A stretch of DNA of 64,000 nt, taken from the NCBI RefSeq assembly GCF_017052465.1, contig NZ_JAFHKT010000114.1, positions 28,490 to 92,489 on the forward strand. The letters run 5' to 3'. Made by a program: the position numbers and the translations under genes. The stretch is from Arthrobacter pascens. GTDB taxonomy: Bacteria > Actinomycetota > Actinomycetes > Actinomycetales > Micrococcaceae. Numbering within the stretch: position 1 is the first letter of the stretch; each line of letters opens with the position of its first letter. Shown piece after piece: positions 26,633 to 34,527 of the stretch. The notes below the pieces were generated by a model. That model saw only the letters and a program-made list of their open reading frames with translations. It had not been told where the DNA came from and ran no database searches.

Positions 26633-26710
26633 ATGTCCGTTTCCCGACGACACCTCCTGTCAGCGCCACAGACGGCACCACAGGCGGAACTTCCCCCATG
26701 GGCCGGCTAG
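26633..26710 (+). CDS. Possible 25-residue leader peptide overlapping signal peptidase
   Basis: The ATG at 26633 is preceded by GAAAGGAGACACAGTC, by far the best ribosome site here. The frame reads MSVSRRHLLSAPQTAPQAEL and stops at 26710, overlapping the signal peptidase start at 26698 by 13 nt. It is either a leader that couples translation, or the true N terminus of the peptidase separated by a frameshift in the CCCCC run just before 26698. Confidence 0.4.
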   Translation: MSVSRRHLLSAPQTAPQAELPPWAG

Positions 26711-27240
26711 CACGCCACGCAGCGGCCCGGCCGGAAAGGTCCGCCGGGACGTTCCTCCGGCACGTTCGGAGCAGGAAAACCGCGACGGCGGCAGTGCTGG
26801 CGGCAGTCCTTCTCGCCACCCGCCTGTGGGTTCTTGAGCCCATGACGGTCAGCTCCGAAAGTATGGAACCAGCGTTGCCCCGGGGAAGCATGGTCCTGCT
26901 GTACAAGCCCGGCCCGCTCCTGGGAGGCCTCAGGGCCGGGGACCTGGTGGTATTCAGCAGCCCCGAGGACGGGCGCCCGACGCTTAAGCGCGCCATCGCG
27001 TTCCAGGGCCAGTCGGTTGCCATCGAAGACTCAGTCCTCATTGTGGATGGCAAACCGCAGAGTGAGCCCGGCATCGACCACAGCCGCATCGACGGCAGTT
27101 ACTTCGGTCCCGTCATGGTCCCTGCCGGCCACGTCTTTGTGCTCGGCGACAACCGGTCCGGCTCCATCGACTCCCGGGCCTATGGCAGTGTTCCGCTGGA
27201 TCAGATGCAGGCCACCGTGGCATGGCCATCCGGGGGATAG
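26698..27240 (+). CDS. lepB: Signal peptidase I
   Basis: A 180-residue type I signal peptidase that removes signal peptides at the outer face of the membrane. A single N-terminal membrane segment (about 29-46, ATAAVLAAVLLATRLWVL) is followed by the catalytic Ser55 in SSESMEPAL and the general-base Lys97 in PTLKRAIAF. The conserved box VLGDNRSGSIDSRAYGSVP is present. It is short, as in many Gram-positive enzymes. It has no good ribosome site of its own and overlaps a 25-residue leader frame. Confidence 0.92.
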   Translation: MGRLARHAAARPERSAGTFLRHVRSRKTATAAVLAAVLLATRLWVLEPMTVSSESMEPALPRGSMVLLYKPGPLLGGLRAGDLVVFSSPEDGRPTLKRAIAFQGQSVAIEDSVLIVDGKPQSEPGIDHSRIDGSYFGPVMVPAGHVFVLGDNRSGSIDSRAYGSVPLDQMQATVAWPSGG

Positions 27241-27279
27241 CGGACTGAACGCAGACATCACGGCGTGCACCGCAGAAGA

Positions 27280-27291
27280 TAAGTATGCTGG
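27280..27291. promoter_or_regulatory. TAAGCATGCTTA-like element upstream of dps remnant
   Basis: TAAGTATGCTGG matches the recurring element at 9 of 12 positions and lies 58 bp before the dps remnant start. This is the weakest of the sites. Confidence 0.25.
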
Positions 27292-27348
27292 GAATCAGCG
27301 TGACCGGCCGTACGCGGCCGGAGCCTGTCAACAGCAGCGGAGGAAGTA

Positions 27349-27519
27349 ATGAAAGCGTCCCAGGCCCTGGCCGGCAATCTTCAAATGGTTCTCAACGATC
27401 TGATCGAACTCCATCAGCAGGGAAAACAAGCGCACTGGAACCTGGTGGGCACCAACTTCCACGGCCTGCCGGACGGCCGAAGCTCGTCCGCCGCTGTGAC
27501 TGTGCCCGCGGAAGACTGA
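27349..27519 (+). pseudogene. dps: dps remnant (ferritin-like DNA-protection protein), internally deleted
   Basis: A 56-codon frame starting after a strong GCGGAGGAAGTA ribosome site. It reads [20 protein letters not shown] then NLVGTNF, the N-terminal helix of Dps with ferroxidase-site residues, and jumps directly to [13 protein letters not shown]. In intact Dps these segments are separated by about 30 residues. It then stops at TGA. So an internal in-frame deletion and loss of the C-terminal two-thirds are both visible. It cannot form the four-helix bundle. It lies 7 nt before the acyl-CoA dehydrogenase gene and may still act as its translated leader. Confidence 0.75.
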
Positions 27520-27525
27520 GCCGCT

Positions 27526-28680
27526 GTGAACCCGCCGCATCGCCGCTGGCAGGCAGTCCGCATCAGCTCGACGCCGGAACAGCTCGCGGAGCTTGATCCG
27601 ACGCTGGAGTCGGTCGCCGCCGCTGTGGAGGACGTCCCGGCGCTGCTCGCTGCAGCGAACGAGGCGGGCAAATCCGCGCCGAAGCCGGGTGGCGGGGCCA
27701 CCGCGCAGCTGTGGGAACTGCTGGCATCCGTCGCCTCCATTGACGTGGCCGCAGGACGCATCCTTGAACCTCACCTTGACGCCGGTGCCATACTGTCGCA
27801 GGCCGGAAAGGCGGACTCCTTCACCGGAACCTGGGGAGTCTTTGCTGCCGAGGCGCCCGGCACACGCCTGGCTGCGCAGCCCGGAGACCAGCCCGGAAAC
27901 CGGCCCGGGGGAGTGCGGCTCACCGGGTCCAAGCCATGGTGCTCGCTGGCCCAGTTCGTGGACCATGCAGTGGTCACGGCGCACACCGCAACGGGAGGCA
28001 GGGCCGCCTTTGCCGTTGACCTCAGGGATGCCGGCGTGACCTGCACGGACCCCGAGTGGACCAGCCGGGGCCTGCGGGAAATCCCCAGCGGCACAGTCCA
28101 TTTCGACCGCGTGGCGGCGGTGCCGCTCGGCGATGACGGCTGGTACTTTCAGCGCCCGGGATTCGCATGGGGCGGCATGGGGGTGGCGGCGTGCTGGCTG
28201 GGCGGTGCCGTTGCGCTGGGCCGGTATTTCAAGGCCGCACTGATTCGGGGCGCCCAATCCCAGCGGGAGCCCGATCAGGTGGCCCTCGCCGGCCTGGGCG
28301 AGGTGGACAGGATCCTTACCTCCACCTCCCAGTACCTCGCCCGGGCGGCTGAACTGATCGACGGCGGGCGGCCTGGAAGCGTCGACGCACCTCCGGCGCA
28401 AGCGCAGGCAGAACAAGCAGAACAAGCACAGGCAGAAGCGGGAGGCGGGCCGGCCGCCGGCGCGTGGAGCGAGGCGCTCCGGGTCCGCGGGACCGTTGCT
28501 GCCGCCGTCGAACGCGTCCAGCTCCTGGTGAGCCAGAACTTGGGGCCGGGACCGCTGGCCTTCGACGACCGGTACGGAAAATGCATGGCGGACCTGTCAC
28601 TCTACGTGCGCCAGCACCATGCGATGCGTGATGACGCCCAACTCGGCGCCCTGACCCTTAAAGGCGAACACCCGTGGTGA
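27526..28680 (+). CDS. Acyl-CoA dehydrogenase-like protein
   Basis: A 384-residue flavoprotein of the acyl-CoA dehydrogenase fold. The middle domain shows FTGTWGVFAAEAPGTRL, VRLTGSKPWCSLAQFVDHAVV and a GLREIPSGTVHFDRV strand. The C-terminal helical domain has AVERVQLLVSQNLGPGPL and YVRQHHAMRDDAQLG. An Ala/Gln/Glu-rich low-complexity insertion (about 289-310) interrupts that domain. The protein is divergent and I could not place the catalytic glutamate. The GTG at 27526 is the first start after the dps remnant. The stop overlaps the next gene, so it belongs to a three-gene cassette. Confidence 0.78.
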   Translation: MNPPHRRWQAVRISSTPEQLAELDPTLESVAAAVEDVPALLAAANEAGKSAPKPGGGATAQLWELLASVASIDVAAGRILEPHLDAGAILSQAGKADSFTGTWGVFAAEAPGTRLAAQPGDQPGNRPGGVRLTGSKPWCSLAQFVDHAVVTAHTATGGRAAFAVDLRDAGVTCTDPEWTSRGLREIPSGTVHFDRVAAVPLGDDGWYFQRPGFAWGGMGVAACWLGGAVALGRYFKAALIRGAQSQREPDQVALAGLGEVDRILTSTSQYLARAAELIDGGRPGSVDAPPAQAQAEQAEQAQAEAGGGPAAGAWSEALRVRGTVAAAVERVQLLVSQNLGPGPLAFDDRYGKCMADLSLYVRQHHAMRDDAQLGALTLKGEHPW

Positions 28681-30044
28681 CCTTCTCGCACACGGACGCC
28701 GGCACGGATGAAGCGGCCTGGGCCGGCAGCGCGCTCGCCGGAATTGGCGAACTGCCGCTGGGGCCGGACGAACTGGCCGGCATGACGTTCATCCTTCTCG
28801 CGGCCCATCCGGATGATGAATCGCTCGGGGCGGGCGGCCTCCTGGCAAGGCTCTCCGGAGCCGGCGCCGCCGTGGAAGTCCTGCTGTGTTCGGCAGGGGA
28901 AGCGTCCCATCCCGACTCTCCCACCACAACGCCTGAGCAGCTTGCGGCCGTCCGGCTGGCTGAGTTCGGCGCTGCGATGTCCGTGCTCGGCCTGGCAGGG
29001 CGCTGGCAGTTCCTCGATCTCCCGGACGGCAGGCTGGCAGAACATCGCACATCGGTCACCAACAGTCTGAGCCTGGCAGTGGACCGGCACCCCGGGCCTC
29101 CGGAACGGCTCGTGCTGGTTGCCCCCTACCGGGAGGACGGGCACCCCGACCACGAGACTCTGGGAACGGTGGCTGCGGACGTCGCGGACGCCGGCGGCCA
29201 CGGGCTGCTGGAATACCCCGTCTGGTACTGGCTGTGGGCGACGCCGGAGCAGGATGCCTGGCGGGACTGGGTGCGGCTTTCGCTCACCGGGCAGGAGCAA
29301 CGGGCAAAGCGTGCCGCCATGCTGGCACACTCCTCCCAGGTGCAGCCGCTGTCGGGACACCCCGGCGATGAGGCGCTCCTCACGGACCGGTTTCGGGCAC
29401 ATTTTGAGCGTCCCTTCGAGGTCTTTGCGTGGCGGCACCCGGTTTCCGGAACCCGGAGCGCCCGCGACGCTGAGGGCATCTTTGATGCGGTGCACAGCGA
29501 GGCTGCCGACCCCTGGGGGTATGAGGACAGCTGGTATGAGCGGCGCAAGCGCGCGCTGACCCTCGCTGCGCTGCCGGAGCCACAGTACGACGCCGGACTG
29601 GAAGTCGGCTGCTCGATCGGAACCCTGAGCGCAGAGCTGGCACAGCGGTGCGGGCGGTTCCTCGCCGTGGATGCCAGCGGCGTTGCCCTCCTGGCGGCTG
29701 CGCGGCGGCTGGCTCCGCACCGCGGCGCCGAGGCACGGCAGCTGACGGTTCCGCGCCAGTGGCCGGACGGCCGCTTTGACCTGATCGTTGTCTCGGAAGT
29801 CGGCTATTACCTGGCGCCGTCCGAACTTGCGGAGCTGTTCGACCACATCGCCGCAGCGCTGACGCCGGGCGGAACGCTGCTGCTGTGCCACTGGCGGCAC
29901 CCCGTTTCCGGCTGGGAGCTCGACGGCGACACAGTCCACGCGCTGGCCAGGACCCGCCTGCGGTGGCCCACGGCGGCACTGTATACGGAACAGGACTTTG
30001 TGCTGGAGACGTTCGCCGCGCCGGAGCCTGTGCATGGCGCCTGA
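28674..30044 (+). CDS. PIG-L deacetylase fused to NodS-like SAM methyltransferase
   Basis: A 456-residue fusion. Residues about 38-260 are a PIG-L/LmbE zinc N-deacetylase with the metal motif HPDDE at 45-49 (LLAAHPDDESLGAGG) and the second site YREDGHPDHE. Residues about 285-450 are a class I methyltransferase with motif I at about 309-318 (LEVGCSIGTLSAEL) and RFDLIVVSEVGYYL, most like NodS, which N-methylates deacetylated chitin oligomers. Predicted chemistry: remove the acyl group from an amino sugar, then methylate the amine. Overlaps with both neighbours show coupling. Confidence 0.85.
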   Translation: MVTFSHTDAGTDEAAWAGSALAGIGELPLGPDELAGMTFILLAAHPDDESLGAGGLLARLSGAGAAVEVLLCSAGEASHPDSPTTTPEQLAAVRLAEFGAAMSVLGLAGRWQFLDLPDGRLAEHRTSVTNSLSLAVDRHPGPPERLVLVAPYREDGHPDHETLGTVAADVADAGGHGLLEYPVWYWLWATPEQDAWRDWVRLSLTGQEQRAKRAAMLAHSSQVQPLSGHPGDEALLTDRFRAHFERPFEVFAWRHPVSGTRSARDAEGIFDAVHSEAADPWGYEDSWYERRKRALTLAALPEPQYDAGLEVGCSIGTLSAELAQRCGRFLAVDASGVALLAAARRLAPHRGAEARQLTVPRQWPDGRFDLIVVSEVGYYLAPSELAELFDHIAAALTPGGTLLLCHWRHPVSGWELDGDTVHALARTRLRWPTAALYTEQDFVLETFAAPEPVHGA

Positions 30045-30786
30045 GCCGGGCCGCCCGCGAATCGCCCGGGTGGACGTGGTCATGCCCGCGCACAATGAGG
30101 AACGGCACCTGGAGCAGGCACTCAGTGCCATCCAGGCAGCGGCCGCCGCGCTGGAAGCGCGGCGGCCCGGCACCGACGTCGGAATCACCGTCGTGCTGGA
30201 CCATTGCACCGACCGTTCGGCAGAGGTCGTCTCCGCTTTTGCCGGCCTGGACACCCGGATCACGGTGTTGTCCCGGCCGTTCCGCAATGCGGGCGCCAGC
30301 AGGGCAGCCGGTGTGGCCGCAGCCCTGCTGGGCCGTCCGTCCGCCCTGGAGGAGACGTGGCTGGCCAGTACCGACGCAGACTCGTGCGTCCCGGACAACT
30401 GGCTGTGGCGCCAACTCGAGTTCGCAGACTCCGGCTGGGACGTGGTGCTGGGGTCGGTGGAACCTGACCCGGGCGGCATGGACCCGGAAGTTCTCCGCCG
30501 CTGGCGCGCCAGGCACCCGTTCGGCGAAGATCATCCCCACGTTTACGGTGCCAATCTTGGCGTTCGGGCCTCGGCCTACCGGCACGCGGGAGGGTTTCCG
30601 GAGATTCGCTCCGCCGAGGACAGAATCCTGGTGGAGCGCCTCCGGCGCCGGGGCTTCGCAGTCGTGGCAACGGACACCATTCGTGTCGTCACTTCGGGAC
30701 GAACCGCGGCCCGGGCGCCCCGCGGGTTCGGCGCCTATCTGCGCGCCATCGGCGTCGAGGCCGGCGCCGCACTGCGAAGCGGGTAG
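30034..30786 (+). CDS. Glycosyltransferase family 2 protein
   Basis: A 250-residue GT-A fold enzyme. The nucleotide-sugar-binding start is VDVVMPAHNEERHLEQAL (about 13-30), the metal-binding DxD is in STDADS at 112-117, and the acceptor-side motif is GGFPEIRSAEDRILVERL. There are no membrane helices, so it acts in the cytoplasm. It overlaps the PIG-L/NodS fusion by 11 nt and ends the cassette. Sugar donor and acceptor are unknown; an amino-sugar acceptor is inferred from the neighbours. Confidence 0.87.
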   Translation: MAPEPGRPRIARVDVVMPAHNEERHLEQALSAIQAAAAALEARRPGTDVGITVVLDHCTDRSAEVVSAFAGLDTRITVLSRPFRNAGASRAAGVAAALLGRPSALEETWLASTDADSCVPDNWLWRQLEFADSGWDVVLGSVEPDPGGMDPEVLRRWRARHPFGEDHPHVYGANLGVRASAYRHAGGFPEIRSAEDRILVERLRRRGFAVVATDTIRVVTSGRTAARAPRGFGAYLRAIGVEAGAALRSG

Positions 30787-30808
30787 CGGCGGCCGGCGCC
30801 GCACTGGC

Positions 30809-31903
30809 TTACTGGGTGTCGGCGCGGTCCTGCCCGTCCTGCTTGCCGCTGTGCTGTTCGCGGAGTTCGCGTCCGTGCCGGATGTCTTCTTCCTCCTTCT
30901 CCTGCAGTTTGTCGCTCTTCTTCGTGTCACGGGGCGGCAGCTGGATGGTTTCCTCCGCCTCAATGCCGGCCTGGAGTTGCCGGCCGCGCTCCATTTCAGC
31001 GTCGAACTCCGCGCCAAAAAGCAAGGACATGTTCAGGATCCACAGCCACAGGAGCATGACGATCACGCCGCCGATTGCCCCGTAGGTCTTGTTGTAGTTG
31101 CTGAAGTTGGCCACGTAGAAAGCGAAGCCCAGCGAGGCCAGGACGAAGGCCAGCAGTGCAATGAGAGATCCAAGGCTCATCCAGCGGATCTTCGGCTGTT
31201 TGACGTTGGGGGTGGCGTAATACAGGATCGCGATGACCACAATGACGAGCAGGATGATGACCGGCCATTTTGCGATGTTCCATACGGTCAGGAACACGCC
31301 GCCTAGTCCGAGGACCCCGCCCACGGCTTCTGCCACCGGACCGCTGACCACCAGCATGGCGGCGAGCAGCGCGACGATCACCACGGAAAGCACAGTTACT
31401 CCGAGCATGGTGCCGCGGAGCTTGACGAAGCCGCGGCCTTCGTCGATTTCGTAGATCCGGTTCATGCCCCGGCCGAACGCGTTCACGTAGCCGGAGGCGG
31501 ACCAGAGAGCAGTTGCGAGGCCGATGACAAGGGTGAACCCAGCCGCCGGCGAAGCGGTCAGTTCCTGGACCGGCTCGCGGATGGTGTCAATGGTGGAACC
31601 CGGCGCTATGCCTTGGGCGATGTCCAGGAGCGCCGCCGTCGTTTTCTCCGCGTCGCCAAAGATTCCCAAGAGCGAAACCAGGGCGAGCAGCGCCGGGAAA
31701 AGCGAGAGGACAGCGTAGTAGGTGAGGCCTGCCGCGAGGTCGGGGCACTGGTCCTTCGTAAACTCGCGCAGCGTCTTCTTGGCGATGTACTTCCAGGAAG
31801 GCTTGGTGACGTCGGTGGGGCTGTCGGGCTTGCGTTCGTCGTCCGGGGCAGGTGCTGTGGACGCCTTCGCTGTACTGGATTCCGGGGCTTCTTTCGTGGC
31901 CAT
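30809..31903 (-). CDS. YihY/BrkB family membrane protein
   Basis: A 364-residue inner-membrane protein with about six helices. Hallmarks: CPDLAAGLTYYAVLSLFPALLAL near the N terminus, LWSASGYVNAFGRGMNRIYE, and the C-terminal YGAIGGVIVMLLWLWILNMSLLFGAEFDAE. Both ends are charged and low-complexity. The family was once called ribonuclease BN by error; its role is unsettled. The ATG at 31903 follows GAAAGGATGG. It is convergent with the GT2 gene. Confidence 0.9.
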   Translation of the reverse strand: MATKEAPESSTAKASTAPAPDDERKPDSPTDVTKPSWKYIAKKTLREFTKDQCPDLAAGLTYYAVLSLFPALLALVSLLGIFGDAEKTTAALLDIAQGIAPGSTIDTIREPVQELTASPAAGFTLVIGLATALWSASGYVNAFGRGMNRIYEIDEGRGFVKLRGTMLGVTVLSVVIVALLAAMLVVSGPVAEAVGGVLGLGGVFLTVWNIAKWPVIILLVIVVIAILYYATPNVKQPKIRWMSLGSLIALLAFVLASLGFAFYVANFSNYNKTYGAIGGVIVMLLWLWILNMSLLFGAEFDAEMERGRQLQAGIEAEETIQLPPRDTKKSDKLQEKEEEDIRHGRELREQHSGKQDGQDRADTQ

Positions 31904-32049
31904 GGGGCCATCCTTTCGGGCACGTGCAGGCGGCAAGGCCCGCGTCGCGGCGGAACTGCCTGCAGATCAATCCTGCATTTCAATGGGGTCAGGCGGGCTG
32001 GATGTTGTTCTTCGCTTCCGCGTTCTGCGGCGAACCGCCCAACGCGGGC

Positions 32050-32505
32050 CTAACCGGGATTCGACCGGTCGCGTGTGAGCGGGTCACTGCCCATGGGGTC
32101 GTCCGCGAGCTCTTTTCCTGCCAGCGGATCGTTCGCAAGGTGTGTTCGGGACTGCCTGTCTTCGGCCAGCTGGGGGGAGTCCAGAGGGTTGGCGGTGCGG
32201 GGCGCTGGGACGGAGGCAGCTCCACTGAGCCCGGCCGTGGCGGCATCAGGGCCGGGAAGGTCGACCGGGCGCGGCGGTACAGACGCGCCCGCCGGGGGAA
32301 CGTAGCGTCCGGAAGCGGCTTCAGGCGCCGGAAGATCCACCCGAGGCGGTGGCACGGCCCCGCCGGCCGCGGGAACGAAGCGCCCGCTGGTGCCGGATGA
32401 ATCCGCTGCGCTGTGCAGGGGATGAGCGTGGTGGGGAGCCGAGTGCTGCGCGGCCGAGGCTTCAGGCTGACTCCCGTCCTGCGGCCATTGGTTCTCTGTC
32501 ATCAT
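32050..32505 (-). CDS. Proline-rich low-complexity hypothetical protein
   Basis: A 151-residue disordered protein rich in Pro, Ala, Ser and His. Two near-identical units of about 25 residues are visible: SGRFVPAAGGAVPPPRVDLP and SGRYVPPAGASVPPRPVDLP. There is no membrane or signal segment. Tandem ATG codons at 32505 and 32502 follow AAAGAGAG. A palindrome matching the recurring TAAGCATGCTTA element lies 55-75 bp upstream. Function unknown. Confidence 0.65.
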   Translation of the reverse strand: MMTENQWPQDGSQPEASAAQHSAPHHAHPLHSAADSSGTSGRFVPAAGGAVPPPRVDLPAPEAASGRYVPPAGASVPPRPVDLPGPDAATAGLSGAASVPAPRTANPLDSPQLAEDRQSRTHLANDPLAGKELADDPMGSDPLTRDRSNPG

Positions 32506-32560
32506 CGCTCTCTTTCAAAGAAGGTGGGCTGCTGATCACAACCGGCATTACTCGCTATAA

Positions 32561-32580
32561 ATAGTAAGCATGATTACTAT
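32561..32580. promoter_or_regulatory. Palindrome between divergent stress-type genes
   Basis: ATAGTAAGCATGATTACTAT has perfect 7-bp arms around a 6-bp centre and contains TAAGCATGATTA (11 of 12 matches to the recurring element). A further AGTAAG copy follows at about 32588. It sits between divergent genes starting at 32505 and 32691. Confidence 0.5.
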
Positions 32581-32690
32581 TAGATAGTAAGTACCCCGAT
32601 TGCCGTTAGTTCAATCGGCCGAGGGGGGCTGCACCTGGCCTTCGACACGTCGGCCGGCCCGCGATGGATATGGAGAGAGGTGGATCCACG

Positions 32691-33218
32691 GTGGACACAG
32701 CCGCCTGGGTTTGGATCGTTGTCGGAATTGTCGTCGTGGCACTGATCGTTGTGCTCCTCATGACGAGCCGTAAGCGCAAGGAGGCGTTTAGGCAGAAGCG
32801 GGATGAAACGAACCGCCAGCACGCTGCGGAAATCCGCAGAGAGGCGGAGAACGCGGAACTGGAGGCCCGGGAGAATGAGGCCCGGGCGCTGCGTGCGAAG
32901 TCGGACGCAGAGAAGGCGCAGGTCGAGGCTGCGAGGCTGAAGCAGGAAGCCGAGCAGCGCCAGTCCGAGGCGCAGGGCCTTCGCAGCGATTCGGAGAAGC
33001 ATATGACCAAGGCGAACGCGCTGGACCCGGACGTCGATGAAGAAGGCCGCAGGCGTCCGGGGACGGTCATCGACCCCGGCCAGAGGACTGACGCCCCGCG
33101 CAACACCAGCGCCGACACCCGCGCGGACACCCGCGCCGACACCCGCACCGACTCTGACTCCCGGCCTGCCGCTGGGCCTGGCCCGATGGATGCACGAAAG
33201 GACAGCCCCCGGGAGTAG
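32691..33218 (+). CDS. Membrane-anchored coiled-coil protein
   Basis: A 175-residue protein. One N-terminal membrane helix (about 4-24, WVWIVVGIVVVALIVVLLM) is followed by a long coiled coil (about 28-105), dense in Glu, Lys, Arg and Ala with regular AEIRREAENAELEARENEA heptads. The tail has short tandem repeats DTRADTRADTRT. The GTG at 32691 is preferred because GAGAGGTGG precedes it; an ATG at 32664 has no site. A scaffold or stress role is possible but not shown. Confidence 0.7.
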   Translation: MDTAAWVWIVVGIVVVALIVVLLMTSRKRKEAFRQKRDETNRQHAAEIRREAENAELEARENEARALRAKSDAEKAQVEAARLKQEAEQRQSEAQGLRSDSEKHMTKANALDPDVDEEGRRRPGTVIDPGQRTDAPRNTSADTRADTRADTRTDSDSRPAAGPGPMDARKDSPRE

Positions 33219-33288
33219 CGGAAGGCAGTGCCCCCTTTTTGCCGGGGCCTATTCCGGCGGGGGCCTATTTTGGCGGCGCACTGCCAGT

Positions 33289-34335
33289 CTAGGGCCGTCC
33301 CCGCAGCGAGCGCCGCGGCTTCAGCGGCGGGGACGGGGCGAGGCCGGCACCTGCTCCCATGCCCTCGATCACTTCCCGGATGGCATCGAGGGACGACGTC
33401 CTGGGCTCCCAGCCGAGCTCGTTGCGGGCGCGTGCCGTGTCCATGATGGGCGCGCCGGCGGCCATCTCGACCCAGCCTGAATCTGTCTGCTGCAGGTGGA
33501 GGCGCCACGTCGCATCCACCAGGGCGTGCAGTAAGCGCACGGGAATGGGCAGCACCCGCCGCGCGTGGAAGAGGTGGGCAAGGTTCTGTGGGGTGACCAC
33601 CGGCTCGGCCGCGACGTTGAAGGCCCCGGCGGCCCTGCGCTGGATGACCCGCCAGTAAGCGTCAGCTACGTCGTCCGCATGCACCGCCTGGAAGACGAGC
33701 TCGTTCGGAATGGGCAGGATGGGCAGGGCCGGGCGGCGCGGAACCAGCCGGGGATGGACCATTCCCAGGAAGTACCGTCCGATCTCGCTTCCGGCATCGC
33801 GCTGGAAGATCAGCCCCGGCCGCAGCCTGGCCACCGTGACGGAAGGATTGTCCCAGGCGAACCGGTCCAGGAGCCTCTCCTGCTCGGCTTTGTGCCGGCT
33901 GTAGTGGGAGCCGGCCATGCCTCTGGCGGGCCAGCCTTCATCCACCCGCCGATTCTTGTCCGCCGCGCTGTAGGCGCCGACTGACGAGGCGCACACCAGG
34001 TGCCCGACTCCCGCTTCCTTCGCTGCGGCCAGCACGTTGGCCGTGCCCGCGACGTTAGTGCGGTGCAGCACTGCAAGGTCGCGGTTGGGCTGCACCTGCC
34101 AGGCCAGGTGCACCACCGCATCAACTCCGGCGAACGCTGCGCGGATGGCGCCCTGATCGCGCTCCAGGCCCACGTCCGCCGCGTGCCACTCCACGCCGGC
34201 GTAGGGGGCCCGCGACGTGTCCGGCATCCGGCGGCTGATGCCCACCACGTCCGGTCCGCCGTCGGGCTCCTGCTGCAACCTGCGCAGCAGGGCGGTGCCC
34301 GCATTTCCACTCGCTCCTGTGATGGCGATTCGCAT
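33289..34335 (-). CDS. NAD-dependent epimerase/dehydratase family protein
   Basis: A 348-residue extended SDR. The NAD(P) motif is ITGASGNAGTALLRRL, followed by VDAVVHLAWQVQPN, the serine region VCASSVGAYSAAD, and an active-site SHYSRHKAEQE (Tyr-x3-Lys as YSRHK). The C-terminal part binds the substrate. Substrate unknown; it resembles the SDR group annotated as nucleoside-diphosphate-sugar epimerases. The ATG at 34335 follows GGAGGATATGAC. It is divergent from the sigma factor gene and shares its upstream palindrome. Confidence 0.87.
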   Translation of the reverse strand: MRIAITGASGNAGTALLRRLQQEPDGGPDVVGISRRMPDTSRAPYAGVEWHAADVGLERDQGAIRAAFAGVDAVVHLAWQVQPNRDLAVLHRTNVAGTANVLAAAKEAGVGHLVCASSVGAYSAADKNRRVDEGWPARGMAGSHYSRHKAEQERLLDRFAWDNPSVTVARLRPGLIFQRDAGSEIGRYFLGMVHPRLVPRRPALPILPIPNELVFQAVHADDVADAYWRVIQRRAAGAFNVAAEPVVTPQNLAHLFHARRVLPIPVRLLHALVDATWRLHLQQTDSGWVEMAAGAPIMDTARARNELGWEPRTSSLDAIREVIEGMGAGAGLAPSPPLKPRRSLRGRP

Positions 34336-34450
34336 GTCATATCCTCCGTGGACGCGTTGGATCCTGTCCGGCGGCGCGTTCGCTGGTTTCATCGGTTACC
34401 GCCGTATGCCTGTGCTTTCCCGAGCCTATCGCCTGGGAGACATTGTGTAA

Positions 34451-34462
34451 TAAGCACGCTTA
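34451..34462. promoter_or_regulatory. TAAGCACGCTTA palindrome between epimerase and sigma factor genes
   Basis: TAAGCACGCTTA (11 of 12 matches to the recurring element) extends to ATAAGC-AC-GCTTAT, a perfect 6-bp inverted repeat. It lies 66 bp before the sigma factor start and 116 bp before the divergent epimerase start. Confidence 0.5.
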
Positions 34463-34527
34463 TGATTTCCTACCTTTGAGTCTTGCCGCAGGCTTTCTTG
34501 TGATCCAGGTCAAAGGAATCCCCGACA

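Noticed and set aside
29380..31017. 545-codon minus-strand open frame across the PIG-L and GT2 genes
   Set aside because: Arg/Pro/Ala-rich shadow; both plus-strand genes have intact catalytic motifs.
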